From positions 1 through 64,000 of the forward strand of contig NZ_MKKA01000044.1 in the NCBI RefSeq assembly GCF_001942405.1: a stretch of 64,000 nt of DNA, given 5' to 3'. Positions within the stretch are counted from its first letter, which is position 1; each line of letters starts with the position of its first letter. The position numbers were made by a program, and so were the translations under genes. Positions 18,696 through 27,191 of this stretch are shown here, piece after piece. This DNA is from Ornithinimicrobium sp. CNJ-824. Its GTDB lineage: Bacteria; Actinomycetota; Actinomycetes; Actinomycetales; Dermatophilaceae. Below the pieces are notes generated by a model. The model was given only the letters and a program-made list of their open reading frames with translations, was not told the DNA's origin and ran no database searches.

Positions 18696-19670
18696 CTACC
18701 GGTCCGGTCCGACGGCACGTCCGCCGCTCCGCTCGAAGGCGGCCCAGACCTCCTGGGGGATCCGACCGCGGTCGGAGACGGCATACCCCTCCTGCCGCGC
18801 CCACGCCCGCACCTGCGCAGGGGCGGGCGGCCGCGCGGACGGCAGAGGGCTCGCCTCGCCGCCGACGTGGGCCTCCTCGGCGGCATGGGTGAGCGCCGCG
18901 CCCAGGAAGCGGTAGGTCCACTCCTGGGCCAGGGACCGGTTCTCGCAGAACACGATCGGCACGGCCGGGAAGCGTGCCTGGCACTCGCCGAGGGCGTCGG
19001 CGACGACGGCAGGACGGACCCGGTCGAGCGTGAACACGGCTGAGTAGCGTTCCTCCACGACGACGGCGGCCGCGGGGAGCACGGCCAGGTCGGCCAGCAC
19101 GTAGCGCATCCGGCCGCTCGTGAGGGTGGCGACCAGGTCCGGCAGCGACTTCCGCTCGACCGAGGCGACGAGCCGGCCGTCGACCTCGACGCCGTAGTCG
19201 CCGGCGACCAGCGAATGGCGGCGGGTGAGGACCTGCTGGTGGTCGAACGTCCAGGCGTAGCGCTCGTGGCTGTCGACGAGCACCTCGAGGTCGGCGACGC
19301 CGGAGGCGCGGGCCGTGGGGAGGGCGACCGCGGGCCGCGCCTGCCTCGCCGTCCGAGCGGTCTGCCAGAAGATCGCCTCGCGGCCGCCGCGGACGCGGGT
19401 GAGCACGAACTGCGAGCGGTTCTCCCGGCCGCGGGCCAGGACGAGCTCGATGCTCGCCCCGCGGCGCACGCACGAGCGGGTCGGCACGGCCTCGACGATC
19501 TCCGGGTCGCGGGGCCAGCCCGCGGCGCGGTGGCAGTAGACCTTGCCGGTGCGCGGCCAGGTGTCGCGCGCCTAGAGCACCACGCCCTCCGGCCCCAGCG
19601 GGACGCGCAGCAGGTAGGGCAGCGAGGTGCCCTCCTCGGGGTTGCGGGCGATGAGGAAGTCGTCCGGCAC
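18696..19670 (-). pseudogene. ERCC4-domain nuclease with Lsr2-like C-terminus, amber-interrupted
   Basis: Two modules are visible: an ERCC4/XPF-type nuclease core (DYGVEVDGRLVASVERKSLPDLVATL, carrying the ERKxxxD signature) and a C-terminal segment PAQVRAWARQEGYAVSDRGRIPQEVWAAF, which matches the DNA-binding half of Lsr2. Together they suggest a nuclease acting on AT-rich or xenogeneic DNA; that is inference. The frame from GTG 19670 reads DDFLIARNPEEGTSLPYLLRVPLGPEGVVL, meets TAG at 19,572-19,574, then continues in the same frame as ARDTWPRTGKVYCHR. A lysine codon (AAG) would fit there. An internal start at ATG/GTG below 19,490 would still give both modules. Confidence 0.7.
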
Positions 19671-19674
19671 GAGG

Positions 19675-20769
19675 TCAGGGTATGCCGAGCTCGTTCGCCA
19701 GGGCGGTGACCGCCGCGCGCCCGGCCCGGTTCGCGCCGATCGTGGACGACGAGGGCCCGTAGCCGACGAGGTGCACGCGGGGCTCGTCGGCCACCTGCGT
19801 GCCCTCCATCCGGATGCCGCCGCCGTGGCCCCGCAGGCCGAGCGGTGCCAGGTGGTCCAGGGCGGCCCGGAAGCCGGTGGCCCACAGGATCACGTCGACC
19901 GCCAGCACCGACCCGTCGACCAGGCGGACCCCCTGGGGGACGATCTCGGTGAACATCGGCCGGCGGTCGAGGGCGCCGCGTTCCTGGGCCGCCCGCAGCG
20001 TGGGGGTGCGCAGCAGGCCCGTGACCGAGACCACGCTCTGCGGGGGCAGGCCCTGCCGGACCCGTTCCTCGACCATCGCCACGGCCTGCCGACCAGCGTC
20101 GGCGTCGAAGTCGTCCTCCCGCCAGACCGGCTCCCGGCGGGTGAACCAGCTGGTGGTCGTCACCCGGGAGATCTCGTCGAGCAGCTGCACGGCCGAGATG
20201 CCGCCGCCGACGACGGCCACGTGCTGCCCGACGAACTCCTCGGCCGCGACGTAGTCGGCCACGTGCAGCTGTCGGCCGGCGAAGGTCTCCTGCCCGGGGT
20301 AGATCGGCCAGAAGGGCTTGCGCCAGGTGCCGGTGGCGTTGACGACCGCGCGGGTCGAGAAGGTCCCGGCCGAGGTCTCCACCCGCAGGCGTCCGCGCGG
20401 GTCGTCGTCCTCGCGCTCCACCCGCCGCACCTTCACGGGCCGCAGCACGGGTAGGTCGAACTCGTCCTCGTAGCGGGCGAAGTAGTCCACGAGGAACTCC
20501 GAGCTCGGCGCGCACGGGTCCGGCTCGGGCACGGGCATCCCCGGCAGCTGGGCGATCCCGTTGACCGTGGCCATCCGCAGGGAGCGCCACCGGTGCCGCC
20601 AGGCGCCGCCGGGACCCTCCTCGCCGTCGAGGACGAGGTAGGTGCCGGGGGCCTTCGGGTCGTCGTCACCCTCGCCGCCCGCGGGCACGAACCCGCGCCG
20701 CCGCAGGTGGTAGGCCGTGGACAGGCCCGCCTGACCGGCACCGAGCACCAGCACGTCGAGGTGGTGCAC
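19675..20769 (-). CDS. FAD-dependent oxidoreductase (flavin monooxygenase-like)
   Basis: NAD(P)H-dependent flavoprotein of 364 residues. The N-terminal LDVLVLGAGQAGLSTAYHL binds FAD; a second GxGxxG, VAVVGGGISAVQLLDEI near residue 190, binds NAD(P)H; VILWATGFRAALDHL is the ATG-type motif before the C-terminal FAD contact. PGGAWRHRWRSLRM resembles the Baeyer-Villiger/FMO (CzcO-like) group. Substrate unknown. It ends in LGIP followed by TGA, with the Ile as ATA within a GGCATACC motif copy. Five bases separate it from the ERCC4 gene; metZ lies two bases upstream, so the three may be co-transcribed. Confidence 0.82.
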   Translation of the reverse strand: MHHLDVLVLGAGQAGLSTAYHLRRRGFVPAGGEGDDDPKAPGTYLVLDGEEGPGGAWRHRWRSLRMATVNGIAQLPGMPVPEPDPCAPSSEFLVDYFARYEDEFDLPVLRPVKVRRVEREDDDPRGRLRVETSAGTFSTRAVVNATGTWRKPFWPIYPGQETFAGRQLHVADYVAAEEFVGQHVAVVGGGISAVQLLDEISRVTTTSWFTRREPVWREDDFDADAGRQAVAMVEERVRQGLPPQSVVSVTGLLRTPTLRAAQERGALDRRPMFTEIVPQGVRLVDGSVLAVDVILWATGFRAALDHLAPLGLRGHGGGIRMEGTQVADEPRVHLVGYGPSSSTIGANRAGRAAVTALANELGIP

Positions 20770-20771
20770 GG

Positions 20772-21965
20772 TCAGCCGAACGCCGCGGCCAGGCCCCTCG
20801 CCACGTCCTCACGCAGGTCGTCCAGGTCCTCCAGCCCCACCGACAGGCGCACGGTGCCCTCCTCGATCCCGGCCGCGGCCCGTGCCTGCTCGGGCAGCCG
20901 GCGGTGGGTGGTCGTGGCCGGATGGGTGGTCAGCGACTTCGCGTCCCCGAGGTTGTTGGAGATGTCCACCACCTGCAGGGTGTTCATGAAGCGGAACGCC
21001 TCGGCCCGTCCGCCGTCGAGGGTGAAGGTGACGACGGTCCCACCGCCGGTCATCTGCCGGCGCGCGAGCTCGTGCTGGGGGTGCGAGGGCAGCCACGGGT
21101 GGAACACCCGCCGCACCCGTGGGTCGGCCTCGAGCTCGGTCGCCAGGGCCAGCGCGCTCGCGGCCATCCGCTCCACCCGCAGGGTGAGCGTCTCCATACC
21201 CTTGAGGGTGACCCACGCGTTGAAGGGGGACAGGGACGGGCCCGTGTGGCGCACGAGGGTGCGGATCGGGCCGCCGACCAGCTCGGCCGGCCCCACGATC
21301 GCCCCGCCCATCACGCGGCCCTGGCCGTCGATGTGCTTGGTCGTGGAGTAGACGACGACGTCGGCCCCGTGGTCCAGGGGACGGGAGAAGACGGGCGTGC
21401 CGAAGACGTTGTCGACCACCACGACCGCCCCGGCCGCGTGCGCGAGCTCGCTGACCGTGGCGATGTCGACGAGCTCCTGCGTGGGGTTGGACGGCGTCTC
21501 GAAGAACACGGCCGTCGCCGGCGTCGACAGCGCCTGCGCCCACTGGTCCAGGTCGGTGCCGTCGACGAACGTGGCCTCCACGCCCCAGCGCCGCAGCACC
21601 TCGTCGACGACCACGAAGCAGGAGCCGAACAGCGCTCGGGAGGCGACGATCCGGTCGCCCTGCGCGCACAGCCCGCCGAGGGTGGTGAAGACCGCCGACA
21701 TGCCCGAGGCCGTCACCTGGCACGCCTCGGCCTGGTGCAGCAGCCGCAGCCGTTCCTCGAGCATGGCCACCGTGGGGTTGCCGTAGCGCGAGTACACGAA
21801 CCGCTCGATCTCGTCGCCGAACGCCGCGTCGGCCTCCTCGGCGCTGGAGTAGACGTAGCCGGAGGTCGGGTAGAGCGCCTCGGCGGTCTCGTCGAACCCG
21901 CTGCGCATCAGCCCGCCGCGGACGGCCAGGGTGTCGGGTCTCCAGGCGGCGGGAGGCTGCTCCAT
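20772..21965 (-). CDS. metZ: O-succinylhomoserine sulfhydrylase
   Basis: PLP enzyme of the Cys/Met metabolism family that makes homocysteine from O-succinyl- (or O-acetyl-) homoserine and sulfide. Typical blocks: YSRYGNPTVAMLEERL, the substrate/PLP region TASGMSAVFTTLGGL, FFETPSNPTQELVDI, and the PLP lysine in YSTTKHIDGQGRVMGGAIVG. The C-terminus (GEEDLDDL-like SVGLEDLDDLREDVARGL) is canonical. Length 397 is normal. GlyGln around the lysine favours MetZ over cystathionine gamma-synthase. The 300 bp upstream show no SAM riboswitch that I can recognise. Confidence 0.9.
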   Translation of the reverse strand: MEQPPAAWRPDTLAVRGGLMRSGFDETAEALYPTSGYVYSSAEEADAAFGDEIERFVYSRYGNPTVAMLEERLRLLHQAEACQVTASGMSAVFTTLGGLCAQGDRIVASRALFGSCFVVVDEVLRRWGVEATFVDGTDLDQWAQALSTPATAVFFETPSNPTQELVDIATVSELAHAAGAVVVVDNVFGTPVFSRPLDHGADVVVYSTTKHIDGQGRVMGGAIVGPAELVGGPIRTLVRHTGPSLSPFNAWVTLKGMETLTLRVERMAASALALATELEADPRVRRVFHPWLPSHPQHELARRQMTGGGTVVTFTLDGGRAEAFRFMNTLQVVDISNNLGDAKSLTTHPATTTHRRLPEQARAAAGIEEGTVRLSVGLEDLDDLREDVARGLAAAFG

Positions 21966-22264
21966 GGGAGGTCAATCTAGGGCGCGGACGGGTCGGGGGA
22001 GCAATCCTCGGTATGCCGTCGTCCGGCCCGGTCCGCCGGTGGGCCTCGCCGGTCTGCGGGTGGGGGACGCGGATCCGAGGTCCAGCCGGGGACCGGCCGC
22101 ACCATGGTCGGAGGAGGGTGGGGACCGACGAATTTTCGCCGTGCTCGCACGCCTCGCGCGATGTGAGCGACGTCACCGCAGCATCCGGCGGCCACATCCT
22201 GTCGGTGAAGCGGGAACGGGAGCATTCTTGGGGGGAGGAAGGAGAACGACCAGAGGACGTTGTC
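21966..22264. other. Intergenic region between metZ and the lactonase operon
   Basis: About 300 bp between divergent genes. It holds one GTATGCCG motif copy (22,011) and an A/T-rich island (GAATTTTCG near 22,132), both possible promoter DNA. I see no riboswitch, RNA gene or convincing operator. Confidence 0.4.
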
Positions 22265-22435
22265 ATGTGCCCCGGCTGCGCGACGAGCCTCCTGGAGGTC
22301 ACGACGAACCAGCTCGCGGAGCTGCCTGCCCTGGTCGATGGGGTGCTGGCGGCCTCGCCGGTGACCCGGGACGTCCACGCCACCCCCGAGTCGTGGGAAC
22401 CTGTCCTCATGACCAGGACGGACGGACCGCGATGA
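22265..22435 (+). CDS. Possible small CxxC protein
   Basis: A 56-residue reading frame starting MCPGCATSLLEVTTNQLAELPALVDGVLA, with a CPGC motif that could bind metal or be redox-active. It ends in an ATGA overlap with the hydrolase, the main reason to take it as real. A purine-rich stretch (GGAGGAAGGAG) lies about 25 bp before the ATG, too far for a standard ribosome site; AGAGGAC is nearer. No family recognised; it could also be leader sequence. Confidence 0.35.
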   Translation: MCPGCATSLLEVTTNQLAELPALVDGVLAASPVTRDVHATPESWEPVLMTRTDGPR

Positions 22436-23232
22436 CAGGACCGGTGCTGACGGGGCAGTGGCTGACCCCCGACCGCGGACGACGCCTGCTGGTGGTCGGT
22501 CCCTCGCTGGGGACAGGTGTCGTCGCCCTCTGGCAGGAGTGCTCCCGCCACCTGGGGGACCACGAGGTGGACGTGCTGGGCTGGGACCTGCCGGGGCACG
22601 GGGACGGGGAACCGTCCGGCGAGGTGTTCACGGTCGAGGACCTCGGCCGCGCCGTCGTCGACCTCGTGGAGCGGCACCGACCGGGAGCGCCGTTCGCGTA
22701 CGCGGGGGTGAGCGTGGGTGGACTCGTCGGCCTGGCCCTGGCCACCGGCCGCGCGGGGGCGGACGACCGGCTCACGGGCAGCGCGGTCATCTGCTCGGAC
22801 GCCAAGGTCGGGACGGCCGACGGCTGGCACGAGCGGGCCGCCGCCGTCCGCCGCGACGGGACGTCCAGCATGGTCGAGGGGTCCAGGCAGCGGTGGTTCG
22901 CCCCAGGGTTCGTCGAGCGGGAGGCCCGTGACACCGCGGCCCTGCTGACCAGTCTCGAGCACGCCGACGACGAGTCGTACGCCCGCGTGTGCGAGGCCCT
23001 GGCGGTGGCCGACCTGCGCCCCTGGCTCACGAAGGTGTCCGTGCCGGTGCTCGTACTGGGCGGGCGGCACGACCAGGTCGTTCCCCCCGAGTCGCAGGAG
23101 CGGCTGGCGGCCGCGATCCCGGGGGCCACGCTGGTCATCGCCGAGCAGTCGGCCCACCTCGCCCCGGCCGAGCAGCCACGCGAGGTCGCCGAGGTGCTGG
23201 CCGGCTGGCTCGACGAGGAGGCCCGGTCCTGA
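22432..23232 (+). CDS. Alpha/beta hydrolase, 3-oxoadipate enol-lactonase (PcaD)-like
   Basis: Alpha/beta-hydrolase of 266 residues. The nucleophile is in YAGVSVGGLVGLALA (GxSxGG), the acid is likely Asp in LGGRHDQVVPPE and the base His in SAHLAPAEQP. Order and spacing fit 3-oxoadipate enol-lactonase, which opens the lactone late in the beta-ketoadipate pathway, but no other pca gene is present, so only the fold is certain. The motif TGATG couples it to the mycothiol-dependent isomerase-family gene that follows, suggesting a shared role in aromatic or ring-cleavage metabolism. Confidence 0.75.
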   Translation: MTGPVLTGQWLTPDRGRRLLVVGPSLGTGVVALWQECSRHLGDHEVDVLGWDLPGHGDGEPSGEVFTVEDLGRAVVDLVERHRPGAPFAYAGVSVGGLVGLALATGRAGADDRLTGSAVICSDAKVGTADGWHERAAAVRRDGTSSMVEGSRQRWFAPGFVEREARDTAALLTSLEHADDESYARVCEALAVADLRPWLTKVSVPVLVLGGRHDQVVPPESQERLAAAIPGATLVIAEQSAHLAPAEQPREVAEVLAGWLDEEARS

Positions 23233-23945
23233 TGGCACCGCCGCTGACCCGGTCGCTCGCCTGGGCCGACGAGGGCACCGACATCTTCGCCAGGGTCCTG
23301 TCCGGGCTCGCCGACGAGGAGCTCCGCGCGCCGTCGCGCCTCGAGGGATGGAGCCGGGCGCACGTGGTCGCGCACGCCGCGGCCAACGCCGAGGCCCTGT
23401 GCAACCTCGTCACCTGGGCGCGCACGGGGGTCGAGACGCCCATGTACGCCTCCCGGGAGCAGCGCGACGCCGACATCGAGACCGGCTCGTCCCGGCCCGC
23501 CCCGGAGGTGCGTGACTGGTTCACCACCTCCGCCGCTGCCCTGCGGGCCGACCTGGACGAGCTGTCCCAGGAGCAGTGGGAGCACCGCGTGCGCACCGGC
23601 CAGGGGCGGATGGTCGAGGCCACCGAGGTGCCCTGGATGCGGGCCCGGGAGGTGATGATCCACGCCGTCGACCTGGGGGCCGGGGTGTCCTTCGACGACC
23701 TGCCCGAGGGGTTCCTGCACGACCTGGTGGACGACGTCGTGGCGCAGCGCACGGCGGCCGTGGCCGAGGGCGGGCACCCCGTCCTCTGGCTGCACGACGA
23801 GGCTGGGGAGCGCACCTGGCGCATCGGCGAGCCCGACGACCCGCCGGCCTCGCCCGAGGCGCGGGGCACGGCCGCCGAGCTGGCGGCATACCTCACCGGG
23901 CGGGGCGACGCCGGTTCGGCGCCCGCACTGCCCCGCTGGCTCTAG
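23232..23945 (+). CDS. Maleylpyruvate isomerase-family mycothiol-dependent enzyme
   Basis: Member of the MDMPI/DinB-like fold group (237 residues), whose founding enzyme isomerises maleylpyruvate with mycothiol as cofactor. Visible signatures: an early helix SRLEGWSRAHVVAHAAANAEALCNLVTWA (the SRLPGWTRGHVLTHLARN-type motif, with metal-binding His) and MRAREVMIHAVDLGAG. The C-terminal third carries the family's SCP2-like accessory region. Mycothiol use supports an actinobacterial host. Start ATG 23232 shares bases with the upstream stop. True substrate is not evident; many members are detoxification enzymes. Confidence 0.8.
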   Translation: MAPPLTRSLAWADEGTDIFARVLSGLADEELRAPSRLEGWSRAHVVAHAAANAEALCNLVTWARTGVETPMYASREQRDADIETGSSRPAPEVRDWFTTSAAALRADLDELSQEQWEHRVRTGQGRMVEATEVPWMRAREVMIHAVDLGAGVSFDDLPEGFLHDLVDDVVAQRTAAVAEGGHPVLWLHDEAGERTWRIGEPDDPPASPEARGTAAELAAYLTGRGDAGSAPALPRWL

Positions 23946-23968
23946 CCGGTCCGGTCAGCCGTCGGTCT

Positions 23969-24688
23969 TCACCGGTTCCGGGTCGCGTAGCCGAACCGTT
24001 CGCCGCCCTGGAGCGCGTCCCGGTCGTTGCCGTAGGTCGGCAGGCCGCCTGCCCGGCGCAGCAGGTCGGCGGTGTGCATGAGGTTCCAGGACATGATCGT
24101 GGCGTTCGTGCGGGTGAAGTCGCTGTCGAAGCCGACCGGCACGTCGTCCTCGCGCGGGTCGCCGTAGGAGGGGCCGGGCCCGATCTCGCCGATCCATCCG
24201 ACGTCGGCCTGGGGCGGGATGGTCAGGCCCAGGTGGGACAGCGCGAACAGCAGCGACATCGCGGTGTGCTTGACGCCGTCCTCGTTGCCGGTGATGACCG
24301 CCCCGCCGACCTTGCCGTAGTAAATCGACTGGCCGGCGTCGTTGAGCTGGCCGGACATGGCGTAGAGCCGCTCCACGACGCGCCGGCAGACGGAGGACTC
24401 CTCGCCCAGCCAGATCGGGGTGCCCAGCACGAGGATGTCGGCGGCCCGGACCCGGGGCCACAGGTCGGGCCACTCGTCGGTCTCCCAGCCGTGCTCGCGC
24501 ATGTCGGGCTGCACGCCGGGGGCGATGTCGTGGCCGACCGCGTGCAGGCGGTCCACCGTGACGCCGGCGCCGGTCATGAGGTGGGCCACGACGTCGAGCA
24601 GCCGGCCGGTGTGGGAGCGGGCCGGGTCCGGCGTCAGGGAGCAGTTGACGAGCAGGGCGGTGAGGTCTTCGTAGCGGGGTGCGTCCAT
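23969..24688 (-). CDS. Flavodoxin-family / NADPH-dependent FMN reductase-like protein
   Basis: Predicted FMN-binding protein of 239 residues. TALLVNCSLTPDPARSHTGRL is the phosphate-binding loop of the flavodoxin-like fold; ADILVLGTPIWLGEESSVCRRVVERL is the second cofactor segment; GKVGGAVITGNEDGVKHTAMSLLFALSHLG is typical of the NADPH-dependent FMN reductase/iron-sulfur flavoprotein group. It probably passes electrons from NAD(P)H to a small acceptor. Convergent with the MDMPI gene; about 100 bp separate it from the next gene upstream on its strand. Confidence 0.78.
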   Translation of the reverse strand: MDAPRYEDLTALLVNCSLTPDPARSHTGRLLDVVAHLMTGAGVTVDRLHAVGHDIAPGVQPDMREHGWETDEWPDLWPRVRAADILVLGTPIWLGEESSVCRRVVERLYAMSGQLNDAGQSIYYGKVGGAVITGNEDGVKHTAMSLLFALSHLGLTIPPQADVGWIGEIGPGPSYGDPREDDVPVGFDSDFTRTNATIMSWNLMHTADLLRRAGGLPTYGNDRDALQGGERFGYATRNR

Positions 24689-24790
24689 GGTGGCTCCTCG
24701 GGGTGGGTGGCGGGACCTCCCAGCCTGCCACCGCCGGCCGTTCCGTGGGGACCGGTCGGCGGTGACGGCAGGGGTCGGGTGCCTGGGGTT

Positions 24791-25125
24791 TCAGGGACGC
24801 CGCGTGAACGCCACGACGAGACCGAGGACGCCGCCGAAGACGAGATGGCCCATCAGGCTCATCAGGCTGGTGCCGTCGAGCTGGGCGACCGGCATGCCCA
24901 GCGCGACCGGCATGGCCAGGAGCGCGCCCAGGACCCACCAGACGACGCCCCAGCCGAGGCCGGGGACGTGGAGCCGACGAGCTGGGCGACCATGGGGATC
25001 ATCCCCATCACGTGCATGAGGATGCCGAAGACCAGGCCTCCGGCCAGGCCGCCGAGCGCGCCGTGGGTGACGGAGGTCAGCAGCGGGGTGGACGTGGTGC
25101 GGGGGACGGTGGCGGTGGTGCTCAT
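24791..25125 (-). CDS. Small multi-pass membrane protein, frameshifted
   Basis: Unassigned membrane protein of about 111 residues. From ATG 25125 it reads STPLLTSVTHGALGGLAGGLVFGILMHVMGMIPMVAQLVGS. One base is then missing (a C near 24,976), after which HVPGLGWGVVWWVLGALLAMPV and LMGHLVFGGVLGLVVAF continue to the stop at 24791. About four hydrophobic helices with small-residue GxxxG patterns are visible. It lies 56 bp behind the AhpD-like gene and may share its ECF promoter. Confidence 0.6.
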
Positions 25126-25181
25126 GACGGGACTCCTTCGTCGTGGGTCTTTCCCGGCCGGGGTTCCCGGTCGCTGGTGCG

Positions 25182-25724
25182 TCAGGCGGCGGGAGCCGCC
25201 GGCAGGTCGATCTCGGTGCCGGCGTAGTGGTTGAAGTAGTTCGTGAAGACGTTGGCCATGACGTGGGTGAACGTCTCGGTGAGCTGTTCCTCGGTCCAGC
25301 CGGCGGCCAGCGCGGCCTCCCAGGTGGCGTCCTGGACGTGGCCGGCGCTGGTGGTGGCCTCCCTGGCCAGGTCGGCGATGGTGCCCAGCCGGGGGTCGTC
25401 CAGGCGCTGGCCGGTCCGGGCCGCGACCATCTGCTCCTCGGACAGGCCCGCGCGCCGGCCGGCGGCTGTGTGCGCCGCCTCGCAGTAGTCGCAGTCGTTG
25501 GCACCGGCCACCGTCAGGGCGATGGTCTCGCGGGTGGCCGCGTCGAGCGTGCCGTGCTCGCCGAGGGCGCCGACGAGCCCGGTGTAGGCGTTGATGACCG
25601 CCGGCGAGGACGCCATGGTGGCGTGGATGGCCATGGTCCGGCCGGTCCGCCTGCTCATGGCCGTCAACGCCGCGGTCGAGGCCTGCGGTGCGGTCCGGGT
25701 GGTGACGGCGGGGATGCGCTGCAC
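25182..25724 (-). CDS. AhpD-like carboxymuconolactone decarboxylase-family protein
   Basis: Alkylhydroperoxidase-type protein of 180 residues. The core NDCDYCEAAHTAAGRRAG holds the redox pair C78-x-x-C81 and H85, the AhpD catalytic triad pattern. Such proteins reduce peroxides or act as thiol redox partners; the sequence also has the MAIHATMASSPAVINAY block common in uncharacterised actinobacterial members. GTG 25724 follows GGAGGA. Upstream (25,779-25,809) is a promoter pattern identical in spacing to that of the ECF sigma gene at 28 kb, so it is a probable member of that regulon. Confidence 0.83.
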   Translation of the reverse strand: MQRIPAVTTRTAPQASTAALTAMSRRTGRTMAIHATMASSPAVINAYTGLVGALGEHGTLDAATRETIALTVAGANDCDYCEAAHTAAGRRAGLSEEQMVAARTGQRLDDPRLGTIADLAREATTSAGHVQDATWEAALAAGWTEEQLTETFTHVMANVFTNYFNHYAGTEIDLPAAPAA

Positions 25725-25778
25725 GGTGGTCCTCCTCGTTCACGGGGTTCCCGGGGATCGGGAGCCGCTCGGGACGGG

Positions 25779-25809
25779 AACCCGGTGACCCGCCCACCCG
25801 CTTCCCGGG
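25779..25809 (-). promoter_or_regulatory. Predicted ECF-sigma promoter of the AhpD-like gene
   Basis: On the minus strand: CCCGGGAAGC, twelve bases, CACCGGGTT. The same boxes with the same twelve-base gap precede the ECF sigma gene (28,043-28,073). The pattern resembles GGAA..GTT promoters of SigR/SigH-type factors. It ends 55 bp before the GTG. Confidence 0.6.
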
Positions 25810-25843
25810 TACGGTCACCGAGGAGACGACGCGGAGGTACGAC

Positions 25844-27172
25844 GTGGGACAGACCCAGCAGCAGCGCAGCGACGGCGACCGGACGACCGTCCGGGACGTG
25901 AGCTTCCCGGGGGCGCAGGGGCACGATCTGGCAGCCACCCTCGAGCTCCCCGACGGGCGACCGCGCGGCTATGCGGTCATGGCGCACTGCTTCACGTGCA
26001 CCAGCGACGCGCACGCCACGACACGCATCTCCCGGATGCTGGCCGAACGGGGGTATGCCGTGCTGCGGTTCGACTTCACCGGCCTGGGCGACTCCGCGGG
26101 CGACTTCGCCGAGACGACCTTCACCACCAACGTCGAGGACCTCGTGGCGGCCGCGCGGTGGATGGGGCGCGAGTGGGGCGAGGTCGGGCTGCTCGTCGGG
26201 CACTCGTTCGGCGGCGCGGCGGCCATCGCCGCCGCCGGGCAGATCGACACGGTCCGGGCCGTCGTCACCGTTGCCGCTCCGGCGTCGACCGACCACGTCC
26301 GCCACCTGCTGCGCGGGGCCCGCCCCAGCGACGAGGGCGAGGACCGGCTCAAGGTCGACATCGGCGGCCGCCCGTTCGTCATCGGCCGGCGCTTCCTGGA
26401 CGACATCTCCGAGCAGTCCCAGGCCGAGCGGCTCGGGGCGATGGACGCGGCGCTGCTCGTGCTGCACTCGCCGCAGGACCGGGTCGTCGGGATCGAGCAG
26501 GCGGGCAAGATCTTCGCCGCGGCCAGCCACCCCCGGTCGTTCGTCGCCCTGGACGGTGCCGACCACCTGCTCTCCGACCACGCCGATGCCGAGTTCGCCG
26601 CCGGGATCATCGCCACCTGGGGCGCACGCTACGTGCCCGAGCCCACCGCCGCCGACCCTGTGGCGGAGTCGCAGGCCCCGGCGGACGAGGCGGCCCGGGC
26701 GGTGTCGACGGCCCTGGCCACCGAACCGGTCCTGGAAGGGGTGCGGGTGATCGAGCGCGACGCGGACTCGGGTTACGCGCACACCGCAGAGGCGGGACGG
26801 CACACCTGGGTCCTGGACGAGCCGACCGCCGCCGGGGGCGACGACGAAGGGCCCGATCCCTACCAGGTGATGCTGTCGGCGCTGGGCGCCTGCACCTCGA
26901 TGACGATGCGGATGTATGCCCGGCGGAAGGGCTGGGACTACGGGTCCACGACAGTCACGGTGCGGCACAGCAGGATCCACGCCAGGGACTGCCAGGAGTG
27001 CGAGACCACCGAGGGACGTCTGGAGCGGATCGACCGGACCATCACCGTGGATCCGGACCTGTCGGAGGGGCAGCGGGAGGCGCTGCTGCGGATCGCCGAC
27101 AAGTGCCCGGTCCACCGCACCCTGACCGGCACCGTGGAGATCTTCACCGAGCTGGGGCCTGAGGACGCCTGA
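25844..27172 (+). CDS. Alpha/beta-hydrolase-OsmC fusion protein
   Basis: Bifunctional protein of 442 residues. The N-terminal half is a serine hydrolase (HCFTCTSDAHATTRI, nucleophile S121 in GHSFGG, late acid/base in LHSPQDRVV and DGADHLLSD). The C-terminal half is an OsmC/Ohr-type domain with its two reactive cysteines, C350 (LGACTSMTMRMYA) and C421 (DKCPVHRTL). OsmC domains reduce organic hydroperoxides; the hydrolase may release the peroxidised acyl group, but this is inference. GTG 25844 follows GGAGG by eight bases. Divergent from the AhpD-like gene across a region with an inverted repeat CGGTGACC...GGTCACCG, supporting joint control. Confidence 0.88.
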   Translation: MGQTQQQRSDGDRTTVRDVSFPGAQGHDLAATLELPDGRPRGYAVMAHCFTCTSDAHATTRISRMLAERGYAVLRFDFTGLGDSAGDFAETTFTTNVEDLVAAARWMGREWGEVGLLVGHSFGGAAAIAAAGQIDTVRAVVTVAAPASTDHVRHLLRGARPSDEGEDRLKVDIGGRPFVIGRRFLDDISEQSQAERLGAMDAALLVLHSPQDRVVGIEQAGKIFAAASHPRSFVALDGADHLLSDHADAEFAAGIIATWGARYVPEPTAADPVAESQAPADEAARAVSTALATEPVLEGVRVIERDADSGYAHTAEAGRHTWVLDEPTAAGGDDEGPDPYQVMLSALGACTSMTMRMYARRKGWDYGSTTVTVRHSRIHARDCQECETTEGRLERIDRTITVDPDLSEGQREALLRIADKCPVHRTLTGTVEIFTELGPEDA

Positions 27173-27191
27173 GCAGGCTGGGGGTGCCGGC

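Noticed and set aside
19572-19574. TAG read as an amino acid (recoding) in the ERCC4 gene
   Set aside because: TAG is used as a normal final stop elsewhere (for example at 23,943 and 35,375), and no recoding signal or special tRNA is visible.
21966-22264. Possible SAM riboswitch upstream of metZ
   Set aside because: No SAM-IV-type or other riboswitch core (conserved GGxxxUGAGUGCC-like stem and pseudoknot) could be found in the minus-strand leader.
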